Below are positions 1-8,518 of a stretch of DNA of 64,000 bases, in pieces. The position numbers were made by a program, and so were the translations under genes. The stretch is taken from contig NZ_JACHEB010000008.1 in assembly GCF_014201335.1 (NCBI RefSeq), positions 186,001 through 250,000 of the forward strand, in the 5' to 3' direction. Source of the DNA: Tunturiibacter gelidiferens (lineage in GTDB: Bacteria; Acidobacteriota; Terriglobia; Terriglobales; Acidobacteriaceae). Within the stretch, counting starts at the first letter, position 1, and each line of letters begins with the position of its first letter. The notes beneath the pieces are model-generated. The model had not been told where the DNA came from and searched no databases. It was given only the letters and a program-made list of their open reading frames with translations.

Positions 1-126
1 GGTGCTGATACGTCCGCGTGCGGATGGCACTTTGGCAAATGCTTGCAATCAAGTTGCATAGTTTCAACCTAGCCCTCCCGCACAGCCTCGAATCTCACGA
101 CCGTTCGCGCTTTCTCCGGCCCATAT

Positions 127-1272
127 TCAACATGCGCCCCGGCCGGAGTACATAGCCGAGGGCGTTTGCAGGATAATTTTGAGATCGAACCAAAACGACT
201 GTTGGATTGCGTATCGAAGATCCATGCGCACCATCTCATCGAATGTAGTACGAGATCTTCCTTCGACCTGCCATAGTCCCGTCAATCCTGGCTTCAGTTC
301 CAGCACTCTCCGTTTATGCCATGTCTGGTACCGTTCAAACTCATAAGGGAGAGGCGGTCGCGGTCCGACGAGGGACATGTCGTTCTTCAGTACATTGAAA
401 AATTGTGGCAGTTCATCAAGACTAGTTTTTCGGAGAAATCTGCCCAGAGGAGTGATCCTGGGATCGTTGACAAGTTTATATATACCTGTCGACCCGGAAA
501 TATCGCCCGCTATAAGTTTCGCGACATATTCCTGATGAATCCGAGGGTCGTTATCCGTAGACATTGTTCGAAACTTATAAAACTGAAATTCTTTTCCATA
601 ACGGCCAACTCGTTTCTGACAAAACAGTACTGGTCCGTTTGATGTCAACTTCACAAGCAGGGCGATAATCGCGAACGCTGGAAGAAAGGCGAGAATCGCG
701 AACAAGCTACCGCAGATGTCGAGGACTCTCTTGACAATCTGGCCCTTCCTAGGCGAGGCTTGTCTCCTTGACAGATCGGGATAGAGTACAAAATCGCCAT
801 CTTTGTCAGATGGTTTAGACGAATCATGCGGGAAGACGCGATAAGTAAGAGTCAGTTGCCGATATTTCTCAGGACTTACAGTAGTTTGCGCCGCAACTGA
901 AATTTTCTCGATGATCGTGTTAATGGTCAAGGGATCAACCATACCGATCTCGGTCATAAGAAGTCCCAATGTTACGTCTCGTTCATACCATCCTAGAACA
1001 TCTGTCTCTCTTGTCGTGGACGATATTGCATTCACCAAATTGCTAATCAGCATGCCACTAGACTCACCACGAAAGTCTGCACCACTTATGAGAACAAGCA
1101 TGAATTGCTTACCAGAACGCTCAGTCCGTCGTCGTTCAAATCGAAGCATTTGCACAAAGGCCGCCTCCTGGATCAAGGCAAACTCGAGTCGCCTCTCAAA
1201 AGAGTTAGCAAAATCGTCTTCGTAAGGCTCATTCTTTATCCACGGTAACAATGCACGTTTCTGGGTAGCCAT
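127..1272 (-). CDS. Undecaprenyl-phosphate sugar phosphotransferase with GGDEF-like N-terminal domain
   Basis: The product (381 aa) should prime exopolysaccharide repeat-unit synthesis by moving a sugar-1-phosphate onto undecaprenyl phosphate in the inner membrane. The C-terminal ~200 residues are a bacterial sugar transferase (WcaJ/EpsL type): a hydrophobic helix after KRVLDICGS, then KFRTM, TSLDELPQFFNVLKNDMSLV, GPRPP and KPGLTGLWQV. The front ~135 residues (RFERRRTERSGKQF, RETDVLGWYE) resemble a degenerate GGDEF-like fold with no GGDEF signature, an arrangement common in Acidobacteria. The ATG at 1272 is preferred over the longer frame to 1395 because AAGGA lies 8 nt upstream and homology begins near there. 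It is the last gene of the minus-strand export cluster. Donor sugar specificity cannot be read from sequence. Confidence 0.9.
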   Translation of the reverse strand: MATQKRALLPWIKNEPYEDDFANSFERRLEFALIQEAAFVQMLRFERRRTERSGKQFMLVLISGADFRGESSGMLISNLVNAISSTTRETDVLGWYERDVTLGLLMTEIGMVDPLTINTIIEKISVAAQTTVSPEKYRQLTLTYRVFPHDSSKPSDKDGDFVLYPDLSRRQASPRKGQIVKRVLDICGSLFAILAFLPAFAIIALLVKLTSNGPVLFCQKRVGRYGKEFQFYKFRTMSTDNDPRIHQEYVAKLIAGDISGSTGIYKLVNDPRITPLGRFLRKTSLDELPQFFNVLKNDMSLVGPRPPLPYEFERYQTWHKRRVLELKPGLTGLWQVEGRSRTTFDEMVRMDLRYAIQQSFWFDLKIILQTPSAMYSGRGAC

Positions 1273-1388
1273 TCGACGAATCCTTAATTTCTCGGAATAT
1301 CTAGCAATAATGATTGATACCCTGCCAGTCGGCAATTTATTGTATCTACGGTGCCCTATGCGGCTGAAGAACGATCGGTTCCAGCAAC

Positions 1389-1426
1389 TGATCAATCAAT
1401 CTCAACTGAGTCAGATTGATTGATCA
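1389..1426. repeat. Perfect 14-bp inverted repeat (hairpin) between KOW remnant and sugar transferase
   Basis: Arms at 1389-1402 and 1413-1426 are perfectly complementary around a 10-nt loop. The hairpin covers the stop codon of the KOW remnant and lies about 115 nt upstream of the sugar transferase start. No T-run follows on the minus strand, so it is not a classical intrinsic terminator. It could be a transcript-stabilising or pausing hairpin, or an operator; the arms contain the ATTGATCA core also found in the palindrome at 9685-9698. Confidence 0.6.
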
Positions 1427-1709
1427 ACGAAATAGGAACGATAAATCTGCGCTCATTCTTGCAACGCAAAACGAATCCTTGCAGGCCCTCTAGCAAACCC
1501 GAACGCACCCTGATGCGATCTCCAACTTCGATGAAAGAGTAGGCTGGAGGGCGGCGCCTCCCTCCGGGCAGAGTTCGACTCCCTCTCTCTGAAGTGTCTA
1601 CCGGTGCGGGTGCAGTGTTAATTGATAGCATCCGGATTACACCTCGAATTGCAAATGCCCTATTTCGGCCACTCGAATAGGAACATATCCGGTGAATAGG
1701 GTGCTTCAA
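1392..1709 (-). pseudogene. C-terminal KOW-domain remnant of a NusG/UpxY-like antiterminator
   Basis: The last ~45 residues (VGDRIRVRSGLLEGLQGFVL ... ISLINQSDSVEID) read like the C-terminal KOW domain of specialised NusG paralogues (UpxY/LoaP/RfaH-like). These sit at the head of capsule and exopolysaccharide operons. The preceding GVIRMLSINTAPAPV resembles the end of the NGN domain and linker, but the NGN domain that binds RNA polymerase is absent, and no frame upstream to about 1890 restores it. At 105 aa it is well short of the usual ~170-190 aa. I therefore call it a truncated remnant, although expression of a KOW-only protein cannot be excluded. It lies directly ahead of the sugar transferase, the typical position of such a regulator. 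Confidence 0.6.
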
Positions 1710-2361
1710 CCGCAGGCAGCTAAATGCCTCTCCAAATCGAGCGGGCTAAGATTTAGGCGACGCTTCGCGATGGTGACTTACAGACAGTCACTGTTGAAAA
1801 TTCGGGATCCAACTGACACAACTTTATCTTTACTATCACTGCAAGCAATTGGAGTGCCAGCTAAAAATCATCTAGCCTTGTGTTTTTGATCCAGATTCGC
1901 ACAGTTTTCCGTGGTTCTCGGCAGACCATTACCGGAGACCAGACAAATGCCTGGATTTATTCGGGTTAGACCACTGCCCCTTTACTGGTTTCGCAGCCGA
2001 AAGGACGTCTTCTACGTGAGTTCCAGCTAAGCCTGATCAACGTGGTCTGAAGATTCGCGAAATCTTAGGGAAGTTTTTGGAAGGATCAATCCGTGGACCA
2101 CTTTCTGCATGAAAAAAGTGTGCAAAAGATTGTTCAATCTCTGCTCAGTTAGGAAAAGATGCCTTGAAAGATACGGCTAAAAGCTTCTTCAGTGCGAGTT
2201 GAGTTCGAACGTTTCAGGGAACTTTGGCCGAGTTGGCAAAAAGTATGGGGAAGAATCCGATGATGGGTAGGAAATATGCAGCGGACTTCACAATCCGTCA
2301 CAACTCGATTCACAATCAAACTCTCGAAAGACGATTGCCAACTCTGTGTGACAAGCTCCCA
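1710..2361. other. Gene-free interval of about 650 bp
   Basis: No credible reading frame is visible on either strand. The interval holds one copy of the GTGTGCA-N5-TTGT motif (2118) overlapping a perfect 14-bp inverted repeat at 2127-2140 (arms AGATTG/CAATCT). It may contain the promoter for the KOW remnant and sugar transferase. It may also be where the missing front part of the antiterminator gene was lost. Confidence 0.5.
2118..2133 (+). promoter_or_regulatory. Motif GTGTGCA-N5-TTGT, copy 1
   Basis: One of four copies of a shared bipartite motif in non-coding DNA of the exopolysaccharide locus. This one lies upstream (in minus-strand terms) of the KOW remnant and sugar transferase and overlaps a 14-bp palindrome. 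An activator-binding role is inference. Confidence 0.35.
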
Positions 2362-3555
2362 CTAAGGTAATACCTGATACAGCCCTACCATTCCATTCAC
2401 AAAGTGATCGTTGACGTGGCAGTGAAATAACCAGATTCCTTCACTATCCGGCACCATGTCCGCTGTGACCATCGCCATGGGCCCAAGCGAGAGTGAATCC
2501 ATCCTCATTTTGTTCCACACGACTGTATTTCCATGCCAGTGAGCCATGTGAATATCGTCTTCATTGCTGTTGGAGAGCAGGTACCAGCGAACATGTTCTC
2601 CTTTTCTCATTGTCATTAAAGGGATATTTGCTTCGATAAAGCCGTTAATTGAGTAAAGTGTATTTTGTTCGCGAAGCGCAGGATTGAGAGTTTTTGAACG
2701 GAGTGCCCTGATCTGCTTACCGGCGTTACCTTCGAAAAACCAGCTATCCGTTTCATCAAACAATGCGAAATCTGTTATGAACTCCCTGTCGACATCCTTT
2801 GGTGATCCGTCAGGTCGCGCCATACCCCGCCTCGTAATAATAATGGGGCCAATGAGACCAGTATTTATATCCGTAGACTCAACAAAGTGAGAATGATACA
2901 TCCACAGTACTGAACTTTCGTCCATTGCCGCAGGCCCGCTCCGCTCCGGAACGGTCCAAAGATAAGTATAGGTTCCACCAGGCACAACCTTGTCGTCGGC
3001 CTTCACCGGACCGGAAGTTCCATCGGTATACATGGCCCCCTCTGCATCTTTCTTGTACTCTAAGCCATGTGGATGCAAGGTTACCGAAAGATGAGTGTTG
3101 TTCTTAAAGACGACCCGGATCGAGTCACCGACCTCTGCACGTATAAGCGGGCCTAGTATACCCAAATGTTCCCATTGCTGAGGACGAATCTTTACTGTCG
3201 AGAAGCTCCCATCGACGTATTCGTGGTAAACCGCTTTGTGGAAGACACGATGCCGCGGCGCTCCGCCAGACTCGTCTTCTGCGGACTCAGCATGGGGTAA
3301 TCCAGCTAGATTCCGTCCGCGCGGCGTGTAGTCCCAGTCCACCTCGTCGGCCGCTATATAGTATGTGCGTACAATCCCAGGTCTTTCCTTCTCAGCTGTC
3401 AAGGCATCGTGTTTATTTTCAATTGGCGGTGACGGAACGGTCACATGCTTTTGCGCGTGAGACGGCATCTGCAGGGATTCCTGAGCCAGGCTCACAGCGG
3501 AAATAAATATTAAGGCCCAAACAAATGGGATTTCCCGATACTGACGTCTCAACAC
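2362..3555 (-). CDS. Secreted multicopper oxidase, ceruloplasmin/two-domain laccase-like
   Basis: This 397-aa protein has a signal peptide (hydrophobic core FVWALIFISAVSLA) and two cupredoxin domains. All copper-ligand motifs of a multicopper oxidase are present: HPHG (~161), HSH (~221), HMAHWHG (~336) and HCHVNDHFVNGM (~378), giving type 1, 2 and 3 sites. The family oxidises metals or phenolics while reducing O2 to water; the EVGDSIRVVFKN and HPHGLEYKKDAEGA stretches resemble ceruloplasmin and hephaestin units, so ferroxidase or Mn/Cu oxidation is plausible. The start is GTG with AGGA 8 nt upstream. It sits 130 bp downstream of the BY-kinase gene, inside a polysaccharide export cluster, which is an unexpected place. 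Substrate unknown. Confidence 0.88.
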   Translation of the reverse strand: MLRRQYREIPFVWALIFISAVSLAQESLQMPSHAQKHVTVPSPPIENKHDALTAEKERPGIVRTYYIAADEVDWDYTPRGRNLAGLPHAESAEDESGGAPRHRVFHKAVYHEYVDGSFSTVKIRPQQWEHLGILGPLIRAEVGDSIRVVFKNNTHLSVTLHPHGLEYKKDAEGAMYTDGTSGPVKADDKVVPGGTYTYLWTVPERSGPAAMDESSVLWMYHSHFVESTDINTGLIGPIIITRRGMARPDGSPKDVDREFITDFALFDETDSWFFEGNAGKQIRALRSKTLNPALREQNTLYSINGFIEANIPLMTMRKGEHVRWYLLSNSNEDDIHMAHWHGNTVVWNKMRMDSLSLGPMAMVTADMVPDSEGIWLFHCHVNDHFVNGMVGLYQVLP

Positions 3556-3685
3556 TCCATCTTTCCTTCCTGCCAGAGAAACTAAGGGATCGCTTCAAAA
3601 CATGCAAACGGAAGTATGCGAGATCACGAGACAGCCACCCCGATTGCCATCCCAATACGACAAAGTACAGGTTAAACGAGCAATC

Positions 3686-4450
3686 TCAATCTCTGTGATT
3701 GCCGTAATTGCCGTAGTAAGAACTCCCGCTGATGGGAGAATCATTCAAAACCACTCCCCACAATTTGGATCCAAGTGCCGCAACACCCGGTGTGATCATT
3801 GATTTGTCCGTTTTGCCGGATCGTATCACCATGAGTGCCCCGTCTACATTCGCAACCACTTCCGGAACGTCTGCCATTGGAATAATCGGTGCGAAGTCAA
3901 GGATTATCCATTGAAACATGGTGCGAAGATCAGCTAGCAGCGGGGTCAGAGAAGAAGACGACAAGAGGTCTCCAGGCGTGATCATACGTTTTCTGACGCC
4001 CAATACATAAAGCGGGCAATCCTCTAATTGGCGAATGGACTGAGGAATCGTCCGTCTACCAGTTAATACGTCCTCAATCCCATCTTCTTCTACCGGACAG
4101 CCCAGGGTGGGAGCAACTCCTGGAGCCCTAAAATCCAAATCGACCAAGCATGTACGATGCCCCGCTACAGCCAGACTCCAGGCGAGATTTATCGAGGTTA
4201 GAGTCTTGCCTTCGCCTGGACTCGGGCTTGTAATCAACACGGCACCGCCGTTTGGGTGAAGGTTGATGAGTCGCCGACGCAGTATCTTATACTGCTCCAC
4301 TGCAAGTCCTGTCGGGTCCGTCAAGAACACGAGGCGCGATTTTTCGCTCGGCCGAACCCTCACCGGTTGTCGGCTTGACGTCACCCGCACTGAAGCATTG
4401 TCAACCAAGCGAACGACGTTTGATGATTCTAGCCCCAAAATGACACTCAT
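3686..4450 (-). CDS. BY-kinase-like polysaccharide biosynthesis ATPase (CpsD/CapB family)
   Basis: This is a 254-aa cytoplasmic P-loop protein with Walker A SPSPGEGKTL and Walker A' LVDLDFRAPG, typical of bacterial tyrosine kinases. These pair with a Wzz-type membrane activator to control polysaccharide polymerisation and export. The C-terminus ends in a short tyrosine cluster (SSYYGNYGN), a possible autophosphorylation tail. The ATG at 4450 is chosen because it forms an ATGA overlap with the stop of the Wzz gene, implying translational coupling; a longer frame to 4495 exists. In Proteobacteria these two parts are one polypeptide, whereas here they are separate adjacent genes. Confidence 0.88.
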   Translation of the reverse strand: MSVILGLESSNVVRLVDNASVRVTSSRQPVRVRPSEKSRLVFLTDPTGLAVEQYKILRRRLINLHPNGGAVLITSPSPGEGKTLTSINLAWSLAVAGHRTCLVDLDFRAPGVAPTLGCPVEEDGIEDVLTGRRTIPQSIRQLEDCPLYVLGVRKRMITPGDLLSSSSLTPLLADLRTMFQWIILDFAPIIPMADVPEVVANVDGALMVIRSGKTDKSMITPGVAALGSKLWGVVLNDSPISGSSYYGNYGNHRD

Positions 4451-5985
4451 AGGATAGGCCTTACTTTCATCAAAAACATTACCAATACTGTGCATGCAAT
4501 CGCCGATACTATCAACGTCTGGGCTGCAATTATTCGACCACGTCTAAGGTCCGTTTTGCTCACGATCGGCGGAATCGTGCCAAGCACGGGGATCTCGAAC
4601 GGAAGCATTTCCCTCACTTCAACTTCCGACTTGATCGCGCCACTCAAAATATAGAGCCCTGTCGTTATTCCCGTTGGCAAAAGAACAGCTATTGCCAAAA
4701 CACCCAACATAAACTTAATGCGCTTCGGTTTGATGGGTTTCTCAGGGGTTTTTGCGGTGTCCAGAATCGTGAACCGTTGTCCTTGCTGTTGTCGTTCAAG
4801 CTCCTCCGACATTCCCGCGGAAAGTGACTTGTCGAGAAGTGACTGGTAGTTCTGCTTCGAAACTTCGTAGTTACGAGTGAGTTCGGTAACCTGAGTCTCA
4901 AGAACCGGCACGGAATCAACTTTTTGTTGATACGATTGGATCTGCTGCTCTAGAGCAGCTTGCTGCTGTTTGCGTCGTTGTAACTCTTTATCGATGAGAT
5001 TCAGACGGACTTGAGTGTTCGAGTCGTATGACTCGACGGAGTCTACAGGTGGTTCAGGGACGGTCGCCAAACGTGCATTTAAATTTTTAAGCTGTTCCGT
5101 GGCAACAATTACGTCGGGATAGGTATCTGTAAACTGCCGCCTCAGATTCCAAAGCTCGCTTTCGAGACGACGCTTCTCTTGCAGAAGGCGACCCCGCTCT
5201 GAAAGCGAAGATGCATCTCGTATGTCCGTCGGTCTCACTTGCGTTATCAAGATTCTCTCTTGGTCTAACCTGCTGATAGCGTCCGCATTGGTGAGGACAT
5301 CGGCTTGTAATCGTGAAAGTGCCTGCAAATTAGCATTTACTTGATCTGGAGTGGCCCCTGAATGCCTCATCCTAAAGTTCTCAAGCTGACCCTCTTGCTC
5401 TTCAAGGCTTTTTCTCGCTTGCTGCAACTCGGATGATAGAAACTGAGAGGTGCCGGTAGCCTGCTGCTCTCGTACTCCGAGGTTCCAGTCAATAAAGCTT
5501 GAGGCAAGCTGATTTGCTATATTCGCGACAAGGAATCGATCCTGATCTTCGTATGAGATGCTGAAGCTGCTGAGCCCCTGGTCTGACGGAGTCAGTTTTA
5601 GCTCTATAGTCGTCTTCTGACGCATATACTCGGTCAGTTCTTCTCTTGACCATTTCTTGCGAAGCTCCGGATAGAGATTGTTTTTGTCAATTATTTCTTG
5701 CATTCTGGATGCGCTTAGTACTTGCTGAGTCAAGGTGTTCATTTGAGCATTAGGATCGGATGTAACCGTCGAAGTTACATAACGCTCGGGGATTTTCTGT
5801 GGATCTACCAGAATTGTGGTCTTGGCGCGATAGACGTTTGGCAACAGAGAAACTCCCATGATTCCGAAAACAGCAATCAAAAGAGAGCTCAGAAATACGG
5901 CGTGGCCGTGTTTTCCCACAGCAACTAGACATTGCTTAACCGAGACAGATGAACTGACTGCTTCAACAACCTGTTCTTGATTCAT
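4447..5985 (-). CDS. Wzz/GNVR-type chain-length determinant and kinase activator
   Basis: This 512-aa inner-membrane protein has one transmembrane helix near residues 30-49, a long periplasmic coiled-coil region rich in Q/E/R/L (~170-400), and two hydrophobic segments near the C-terminus. This is the polysaccharide co-polymerase layout. PNVYRAKTTILVDP is the usual Wzz start, and the coiled coil ends in the conserved VPVLETQVTELTRNYEVSKQ (GNVR-type) region. It should set chain length and link the periplasmic exporter to the BY-kinase, whose gene overlaps its stop by 4 bp. It lies 29 bp after the outer-membrane barrel gene, in the same operon. Confidence 0.9.
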   Translation of the reverse strand: MNQEQVVEAVSSSVSVKQCLVAVGKHGHAVFLSSLLIAVFGIMGVSLLPNVYRAKTTILVDPQKIPERYVTSTVTSDPNAQMNTLTQQVLSASRMQEIIDKNNLYPELRKKWSREELTEYMRQKTTIELKLTPSDQGLSSFSISYEDQDRFLVANIANQLASSFIDWNLGVREQQATGTSQFLSSELQQARKSLEEQEGQLENFRMRHSGATPDQVNANLQALSRLQADVLTNADAISRLDQERILITQVRPTDIRDASSLSERGRLLQEKRRLESELWNLRRQFTDTYPDVIVATEQLKNLNARLATVPEPPVDSVESYDSNTQVRLNLIDKELQRRKQQQAALEQQIQSYQQKVDSVPVLETQVTELTRNYEVSKQNYQSLLDKSLSAGMSEELERQQQGQRFTILDTAKTPEKPIKPKRIKFMLGVLAIAVLLPTGITTGLYILSGAIKSEVEVREMLPFEIPVLGTIPPIVSKTDLRRGRIIAAQTLIVSAIACTVLVMFLMKVRPIL

Positions 5986-6014
5986 GGCTCCCCATAACGC
6001 AACGGCAGATATGT

Positions 6015-7331
6015 TTACTGGAAAATTTTGCCTGCACTAGGCGACCACGCTAGCGAAAACAGAGCTACGTTGCGATGGAAGCCGGCCTGTGCTGTGGCTC
6101 CTACATAACCGCGATAGCTGGAAGAAATGCTGAGCCCATGGTCCAAATTATAGCTATATACGCAGTCAAAATATTTGTTGTTGTAAGAATCTGTGACAGT
6201 CAGGCTGTTGCTACTAACGTAGCCAACATCAAAACTGAGGGTCCCTCTGGCCACGACTTGTCGCTGATATCCGCCGGATGCGCTGACCTGCCACAGTCCT
6301 GGGCCCAGATAGGATGTCGTTGGCTGACGGGCTCCCAATAGGTAGATCTGAGATTTTTCAGACAGCCTGGTACTAAAAGCCACGTCGTAAGAAAATCCTT
6401 GTTGGCTCCCACAGGATGAAGAACTGATTTGTGGGCCACCACTTATAGAAATAGATGTTTTCTCGCGAATTTGCCACCGAAGACCTACCCCCCCACCAAA
6501 GCTTGGACAATTGATGGCTCCGTAATAGTAGAAACCTCTCCCATAGACGAAGCCGGTAAGTATGGATGACAGGGCTCGATTGTATCTAAGGCTGGCTGAT
6601 GCGATGCTGTTATTTTCGTTTAGACCCGAGTACTGGCTGAATGAATTTGCCAGGGAAAATTCAACCGAATCGCGTTCCGACTCTGTGTAGTCAGCAGTCC
6701 ATCCGGCGTCGAAATATGTTACGGTCCCCGTATTCGGGATATACGAAGCGGTATTGGGACCGCTCCCAGGGACCCCACCCACGACGACTGTCTGCTGTGG
6801 TGCAAGGAAACGGGTAGAATCTTGTCCATAACTTCCTGCAGCCCTGAGATCCCATTTCCATCGTTCGTTTATATTTCTTAGAATCTCGATTGACCCAACG
6901 TGCAATGTCTGATTACTGTAAACGTTGGAACTGTAGCCGGTTATTGTAGGTTGATATTGGAGAATAAGCTGCGTTTTCGCTGAGTTTACCTGTATACCAA
7001 AATACGGGCTCAACGTATAAACTCCAGACGGCGTACCGTTCGCCAAGGAATTTGGATTGCTGTCCCACCCACCGGCGAGCGTCGTTCCAAGAAGTAGACG
7101 CGACCTTACAGTGCTATCCATTGAAATCAATCCTGAACCATTGAGTGCAGCGGCAAACTGGGTCGGTTGCTCTTCGCTATCTTTAGAACCCTGAAACGGA
7201 ACCGCAGTGATAGCAACCTGCGGTTCGGGAGAAGATTGAGTGCTTGCGTTCGATTGTTCTCCGCCTTGGGCAACAAGGGGCCCGGCACCGAGTCCGGTAA
7301 ACAGCGTCACTAGTAAGACAATGGGTCTCAT
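6015..7331 (-). CDS. Outer-membrane beta-barrel protein of the exopolysaccharide operon
   Basis: This 438-aa protein has a signal peptide (MRPIVLLVTLFTGLGAGPLVAQ). Most of its length is short alternating aromatic/polar strands ending in aromatic residues (LILQYQPTITGYSS, GFVYGRGFYYYG, and a C-terminal ALFSLAWSPSAGKIFQ), as expected for a beta-barrel. Its start overlaps the stop of the OPX gene by ATGA, so both are translated together. It probably forms or accompanies the outer-membrane passage for the polymer. No more specific family is recognised. Confidence 0.75.
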   Translation of the reverse strand: MRPIVLLVTLFTGLGAGPLVAQGGEQSNASTQSSPEPQVAITAVPFQGSKDSEEQPTQFAAALNGSGLISMDSTVRSRLLLGTTLAGGWDSNPNSLANGTPSGVYTLSPYFGIQVNSAKTQLILQYQPTITGYSSNVYSNQTLHVGSIEILRNINERWKWDLRAAGSYGQDSTRFLAPQQTVVVGGVPGSGPNTASYIPNTGTVTYFDAGWTADYTESERDSVEFSLANSFSQYSGLNENNSIASASLRYNRALSSILTGFVYGRGFYYYGAINCPSFGGGVGLRWQIREKTSISISGGPQISSSSCGSQQGFSYDVAFSTRLSEKSQIYLLGARQPTTSYLGPGLWQVSASGGYQRQVVARGTLSFDVGYVSSNSLTVTDSYNNKYFDCVYSYNLDHGLSISSSYRGYVGATAQAGFHRNVALFSLAWSPSAGKIFQ

Positions 7332-7981
7332 GGAACAACGACCGTGTCGCCGGGTTGAAGATCAACATTCTGATGTTCATCACCGCGTAAAGCATTGACA
7401 TAGTTGAATTTAATCCTCTGAACGTTTCCTTTCGCCCCGCGGAGAACAAATATTTCTTTGCGCTTTGCGAACGTGCTTAGTCCCCCAGCCTCTGCAATCA
7501 ATTGAAGAACTGTTATTGGCGCGACCAAAGAGTATTCCCCCGGCTTAGCAACCTGTCCCATCACGTACACATGCCTACTGCGAATCTCAACCACGCTCAC
7601 TGTTACTTCTGCACTCACAACGTAAGCGTTAAGCCTTGACGACAAACTCTGGGAAAGCTGATTCGCAGTCATGCCCGCGACATGGACGTCTCCTAACAAC
7701 GGCAAGGATACGAAACCATCCGGTCCAACTGTTACCGTTTGTGAAAGATCCGTATTTTTCCAAACATTCACTCGAATTACATCTGCCACGCCAAGAGCGA
7801 ATTGAGACGACTCCGCGGAAGCCCGCAAGTCGGCGGCCGTTACTACACCCGGATATCCTTCGCCCTGCGGCGTTATGGCCTTCGAATCAGAAGCGGCGAC
7901 CTTTTGCGCTCGACCAATAGCCGCCGAGATACCCAAGACCGCCAGGATTGCACAAAACCGAATTAAGCTGTAAGGACGCAT
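7328..7981 (-). CDS. Polysaccharide export protein (OPX/Wza-like, poly_export plus SLBB domain)
   Basis: The product (217 aa from ATG 7981) starts with a signal peptide (RFCAILAVLGISAAIGRAQ). A poly_export domain follows (YPGVVTAAD ... LGVADVIRVNVWKN ... GPDGFVSLPLLGDVHVAGMT), then an SLBB domain beginning VYVMGQVAKPGEYSLVAPITVLQLIAEAGG. It is the periplasmic and outer-membrane exporter of capsule-like polymers. No lipobox cysteine is visible, unlike classical Wza. The ATG at 7981 is preferred over 8047 because it places the signal peptide at the N-terminus. It is the first gene of the minus-strand operon, so the promoter lies within 7982-8518. Confidence 0.88.
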   Translation of the reverse strand: MRPYSLIRFCAILAVLGISAAIGRAQKVAASDSKAITPQGEGYPGVVTAADLRASAESSQFALGVADVIRVNVWKNTDLSQTVTVGPDGFVSLPLLGDVHVAGMTANQLSQSLSSRLNAYVVSAEVTVSVVEIRSRHVYVMGQVAKPGEYSLVAPITVLQLIAEAGGLSTFAKRKEIFVLRGAKGNVQRIKFNYVNALRGDEHQNVDLQPGDTVVVP

Positions 7982-8113
7982 CTGCCGTGATTTACCTTGT
8001 AGCCCTGTAAAGAGCAAATACGTGGCCAAAGTTGAAATTTTCAACAATTAGCCACCCGCAACCCCCAAAATCAGCGCACCAGCACCGTTGATAAATCTGC
8101 AACCGCCTGCGCA

Positions 8114-8129
8114 GTGTGCATTTCCTTGT
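8114..8129 (+). promoter_or_regulatory. Motif GTGTGCA-N5-TTGT, copy 2
   Basis: Second copy of the shared motif, in the divergent region about 130 bp upstream of the OPX start. Confidence 0.35.
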
Positions 8130-8283
8130 ATCGCAGAATCCGCGATACTGTGAAGTTAGTGTTTGCTGCTTTCATCCAACTCCACTCAAAGGATCTGGCT
8201 AGGCCATCTATAGTCCACCGCTGCCGATACGTGCGGCGGACGTTCTACCCTCAACTAAGAAACAATTGGATGGGGCACTAAAT

Positions 8284-8300
8284 GTGTGCAAAAAAGTTGT
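8284..8300 (+). promoter_or_regulatory. Motif GTGTGCA-N6-TTGT, copy 3
   Basis: Third copy, with a 6-nt rather than 5-nt spacer, running into TTGTGAACAATT. It lies about 235 bp upstream of the activator start and 300 bp upstream of the OPX gene. Confidence 0.35.
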
Positions 8301-8518
8301 GAACAATTCCAATAAATTGCATCCGTCTCAAACCGATAGGCCCTCCACCGTCTCTCACTCACGCACGACGAAACTATCACAAGAATTCTCTTTTGTTCGA
8401 GCACGCATAGGGCCGATGCGAAGTGGCTAGGGCACCAATTAGCAAAAATGGACTATGGAATACTCTTTGTTGCCTCACTTTGGTCATTCGCATGCACAGT
8501 CATGTCTGCCGAGGACAT

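Larger units (their letters stand above)
7982..8518. promoter_or_regulatory. Divergent regulatory region between export operon and sigma-54 activator
   Basis: This ~540-bp non-coding region separates the minus-strand OPX operon from the plus-strand activator gene. It contains two of the four GTGTGCA-N5/6-TTGT motifs (8114 and 8284). Near the second is the imperfect dyad TTGTGAACAA. I looked for a GG-N10-GC sigma-54 promoter on both strands and found none that convinces. Confidence 0.5.

Noticed and set aside
25-46. TGGCAC and TTGCA boxes near the left edge as a sigma-54 promoter
   Set aside because: The GG and GC cores are separated by nine or more than ten bases, not the required ten.
8048-8518. 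Sigma-54 promoters for the export operon
   Set aside because: I checked for GG-N10-GC on both strands; the best candidates (near 8164 on the minus strand and 8274 on the plus strand) have wrong spacing.
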